Of a DNA stretch of 64,000 nt, positions 62,154-64,000 are shown in pieces. This DNA comes from DASSUW01 sp963849695. GTDB lineage: Bacteria > Actinomycetota > Thermoleophilia > Solirubrobacterales > Solirubrobacteraceae. A model generated the notes under the pieces. That model was given only the letters and a program-made list of their open reading frames with translations, had not been told where the DNA came from and ran no database searches. The stretch is from positions 186,001-250,000 of the forward strand of contig CAWKIT010000016.1 of the NCBI GenBank assembly GCA_963849695.1, read 5' to 3'. The position numbers were made by a program, and so were the translations under genes. How positions within the stretch are numbered: the first letter of the stretch is position 1; each line of letters begins with the position of its first letter.

Positions 62154-62623
62154 TGCGGCGCCATGCTGGGAGCCGGGCCCTCGAGGACGACGAACCAGAC
62201 GAGGAAGGCGAGGCCGGCGACGACCGCGGTGGCCGCGAACACCCGCACCAGCACTCCTTCGCGCTGCTCGTGTCCGGCCGCGCGGCGCAGGATCCGCCAC
62301 GTCCGGTCGAGCCGCGTCGCGAGCGCCAGCGTGAGCATGAGCGTGCCGATCATGCCGGCGAACGCGACCGCGATCCCGGCGCTCACCGATCCGGTGTGGT
62401 AGTCGACCTGCGAGCCGACCCATAGCCATGCGACCGGCTGCGGGCCCCACAGCGTCAGGCACAGCAGCACGATGAGCGCGAGCACCGCCGCGGCGAGGGC
62501 GGCGTCGGCGCGCCGGCGCCCGGCGCCGCCGCGCTCGGGCGCTCCGCGGTACTTCAGCGGCCCGGTGCCGGGACGGCGGCCGATGAACAGGCCGCCGGTG
62601 TCGGTCGGGTCGTTGCGCGGCAT
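62150..62623 (-). CDS. Small membrane protein of unknown function
   Basis: 157 residues with three predicted spans: AALAAAVLALIVLLCLTLWG, SAGIAVAFAGMIGTLMLTLA and VFAATAVVAGLAFLVWFVVL. The N-terminal 40 residues are hydrophilic and basic. No family is recognised. Its stop overlaps the aminotransferase start by four bases, so they are co-translated; a functional link is not evident. Confidence 0.75.
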   Translation of the reverse strand: MPRNDPTDTGGLFIGRRPGTGPLKYRGAPERGGAGRRRADAALAAAVLALIVLLCLTLWGPQPVAWLWVGSQVDYHTGSVSAGIAVAFAGMIGTLMLTLALATRLDRTWRILRRAAGHEQREGVLVRVFAATAVVAGLAFLVWFVVLEGPAPSMAPQ

Positions 62624-62697
62624 GGCAGAGCGAGCATAGGGGGAGGACGCGCGATTCGCCCAGGGTGCCCGGTGGTACGCTCCGCGCGAGCCAGGCG

Positions 62698-63150
62698 ATG
62701 GCGGCGATCGAGGAGATCCGTGCGGCGATCGAGCGCGGCGACGAGCGGGCCGCGCGGGCCACTTTGCGGTCCCAGATCGCCCGGCTCGAGCGCGAACACT
62801 CGACCCTGTCCGCCGCCGCCTATCCCCGGCTCGACCCGGGCCCGGCGGCGCCGGCGCTTGCCGGCCCGCGTCTGCTGACCCTGGGCGAGCTCGAGCGCGT
62901 ACGCGACCACCTCGCCGCCCGCGTGGCCACGCTCGCCGCAGCGGCGGCCGAGCAGCAACGACGGCAGGCGCAGGCCGCAGGCGAGCTCGAGCGAATGCTC
63001 GCCGACCCGCCCGCCCACAGATGGCGGCGCCTCCACAACCAGGACCTCGGCCTGCACGGGTGCACGACCTACCACGTCCGCCCGCGCGCCGGCCTGCTCG
63101 GGATGCTCATGGGCTGGTGGGTGGTGAAGATCTCCGGAGGGTGTCCATAG
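62698..63150 (+). CDS. Conserved protein of unknown function
   Basis: 150 residues from ATG 62698 (GTG 62665 also in frame; the ATG precedes the first helix IEEIRAAIERGDERAARATL). A long charged helix continues to about residue 110, then a compact C-terminus CTTYHVRPRAGLLGMLMGWW. I recall similar proteins only as unnamed entries in related actinobacteria. It is divergent from the small membrane protein gene. Confidence 0.7.
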   Translation: MAAIEEIRAAIERGDERAARATLRSQIARLEREHSTLSAAAYPRLDPGPAAPALAGPRLLTLGELERVRDHLAARVATLAAAAAEQQRRQAQAAGELERMLADPPAHRWRRLHNQDLGLHGCTTYHVRPRAGLLGMLMGWWVVKISGGCP

Positions 63151-63192
63151 TAACGTCGCCGAAGGCGGACGCCGCCCGCTGCAGGCGAAACC

Positions 63193-63546
63193 ATGAATCC
63201 TCCGCAGGCTCCCTGGCATCCGTTCCCGCTCGTCGAGCTGTGCGTGCTGGCCGGCATCGTGCTGCTCGTGCTCGGGCTGCTGAGCTACGACTCCGACCGC
63301 GGCAAGGCGATGCTGGTCGGCGGCATGCTGCTCGGCTCGCTCGGCGGGCTCGACACCGCGCTGCGCGAGCACTTCTCCGGCTTCCGCTCGCACGCGCTTC
63401 TCCTCGCCGCCCTGCCCGCCGTCGGCCTGGCCGCGATCCTGTACTTCGCCGGTGCGCCGTGGCCGCTGGTGGCCGCGGTGCCCGCGCTCGCGTTCGCCGC
63501 CGCCCTCCCCCTGCTCCTGCGCGTCTACCGGCGGCGAGCCGACTGA
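63193..63546 (+). CDS. Small four-span membrane protein of unknown function
   Basis: 117 residues, largely hydrophobic: VELCVLAGIVLLVLGLLSY, AMLVGGMLLGSLGGLDTAL, HALLLAALPAVGLAAILYFA and PLVAAVPALAFAAALPLLLR. A short basic tail (RVYRRRAD) suggests a cytoplasmic C-terminus. No family is recognised. It follows the previous gene by 42 bases and precedes the VOC gene by 24. Confidence 0.75.
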   Translation: MNPPQAPWHPFPLVELCVLAGIVLLVLGLLSYDSDRGKAMLVGGMLLGSLGGLDTALREHFSGFRSHALLLAALPAVGLAAILYFAGAPWPLVAAVPALAFAAALPLLLRVYRRRAD

Positions 63547-63570
63547 CCCGCTCAGTACGCTCACCCCCCT

Positions 63571-64000
63571 GTGTCCGAGCCCAAGCGCATGCAGCTCCGA
63601 GGGCTGCACCACCTGACCGCCATCGCGGCCGACCTCGAGCGGACGATCGCCTTCTACCGCGACCTGCTGGGCCTGCCGATCGTCCACGACGGCCCGTCGG
63701 ACGACGACCCGAACACCCGCCACGTCTGGTTCGGCGCGCTCCACGGTGGGGCCGGAATGCTGCTCAGCTTCATGCAGTACCCCGAGCTGCCCAAGGGCAC
63801 GGTCGGCGTCGGCTCGACGCACCACTTCGCGCTGATCGTCGACAGCGCGGAGGAGCAGGAGGCCTGGCGCGACTACCTGCGCGGCCACGGCGTCGAATGC
63901 ACGGACGTCTTCGATCGTGGCTCATTCCGCTCCATCTACCTGCGCGATCCCGACGGGCACATAGTCGAGATCGCCACCCGGGGGCCGGGCTTCCCGGGCG
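63571..64000 (+). CDS. VOC-family (extradiol-dioxygenase-like) protein, 3' end outside window
   Basis: The frame is open from GTG 63571 (ATG 63589 is an alternative) to the window edge, about 143 codons. MQLRGLHHLTAIAADLERTI begins the first module, and STHHFALIVDS and DPDGHIVEIA supply the His and Glu metal ligands of ring-cleaving dioxygenases and related glyoxalases. Family members of this type (PcpA/LinE-like) often have two domains of ~300 residues, so about half may be missing. Confidence 0.85.
   Translation, partial: MSEPKRMQLRGLHHLTAIAADLERTIAFYRDLLGLPIVHDGPSDDDPNTRHVWFGALHGGAGMLLSFMQYPELPKGTVGVGSTHHFALIVDSAEEQEAWRDYLRGHGVECTDVFDRGSFRSIYLRDPDGHIVEIATRGPGFPG

Overview
The window looks like a chromosomal segment of a soil actinobacterium, most likely class Thermoleophilia (Solirubrobacterales). 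Support for this is the very high G+C with G/C-ending codons throughout, a complete six-gene mce operon, HemQ of the actinobacterial coproporphyrin pathway, an ECF42-type sigma factor with DGPF partners, and an ammonium module carrying both type I and type III glutamine synthetase. The genus is inference. I saw no rRNA, tRNA, CRISPR array, phage or IS transposase gene.

Layout. 0-8 kb: truncated degV; two YCII/DGPF genes with their ECF42 sigma factor; a convergent mtnA plus two zinc dehydrogenases; an ABC-2 exporter; a UspA protein. 8-12 kb: DUF4242-like protein, lipoprotein and a large LuxR/AAA regulator; a VOC protein. 12-16.6 kb: three-gene sulfatase operon whose middle member is frameshifted and lacks the formylglycine residue. 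16.7-20 kb: secreted protein; an Fe-S module (monothiol glutaredoxin and BolA divergent from an IscA/ErpA carrier); a frameshifted glycoside hydrolase; a gene-free tract rich in inverted repeats. 20-29.5 kb: membrane protein, thioredoxin-fold lipoprotein, AlkA-like glycosylase, SDR, HemQ, a glycosyltransferase fused to a flippase-like membrane domain, patatin, nitronate monooxygenase. 29.5-36 kb: metH with a structured leader, an HbpS/GlcG protein, and a PQQ-type sugar dehydrogenase gene that can be read only through thirteen successive +1 frame changes. 36-43.5 kb: glutamine synthetase III, glutamine synthetase I, Amt, a PII protein with Leu at position 51, a PucR-type regulator. 43.2-44.5 kb: small ORF, solitary GvpA, lipoprotein. 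44.6-59 kb: mce transport operon (two YrbE permeases, ATPase, six Mce proteins), an MMPL/RND transporter and a redoxin. 59-64 kb: B3/B4-like gene with two +1 shifts, a secreted cupredoxin-type protein, an aminotransferase with an in-frame palindromic-element insertion, small membrane proteins, and a VOC protein cut by the window end.

How the genes work together. The Mce/YrbE/ATPase set forms one envelope lipid-import machine encoded with nearly every junction overlapping. Amt, PII and the two glutamine synthetases form an ammonium uptake and assimilation unit around a shared divergent promoter region. Glutaredoxin, BolA and the A-type carrier form an Fe-S delivery set.

The most unusual signal is the 33.67-35.93 kb gene. 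Thirteen single-base frame changes all have the same sign and restore a complete protein of about 749 residues with no internal stops. The same kind of change recurs singly or doubly at 19.1 kb and 59.4-59.5 kb. A locally bad consensus is the conservative explanation, but the one-sided sign and clustering do not fit ordinary pseudogene decay. The second notable signal is a GGGGTC(T/A)GACCCC palindromic repeat that acts as a shared terminator at 2.8 kb and sits inside the coding sequence of the aminotransferase at 61.4-61.5 kb.
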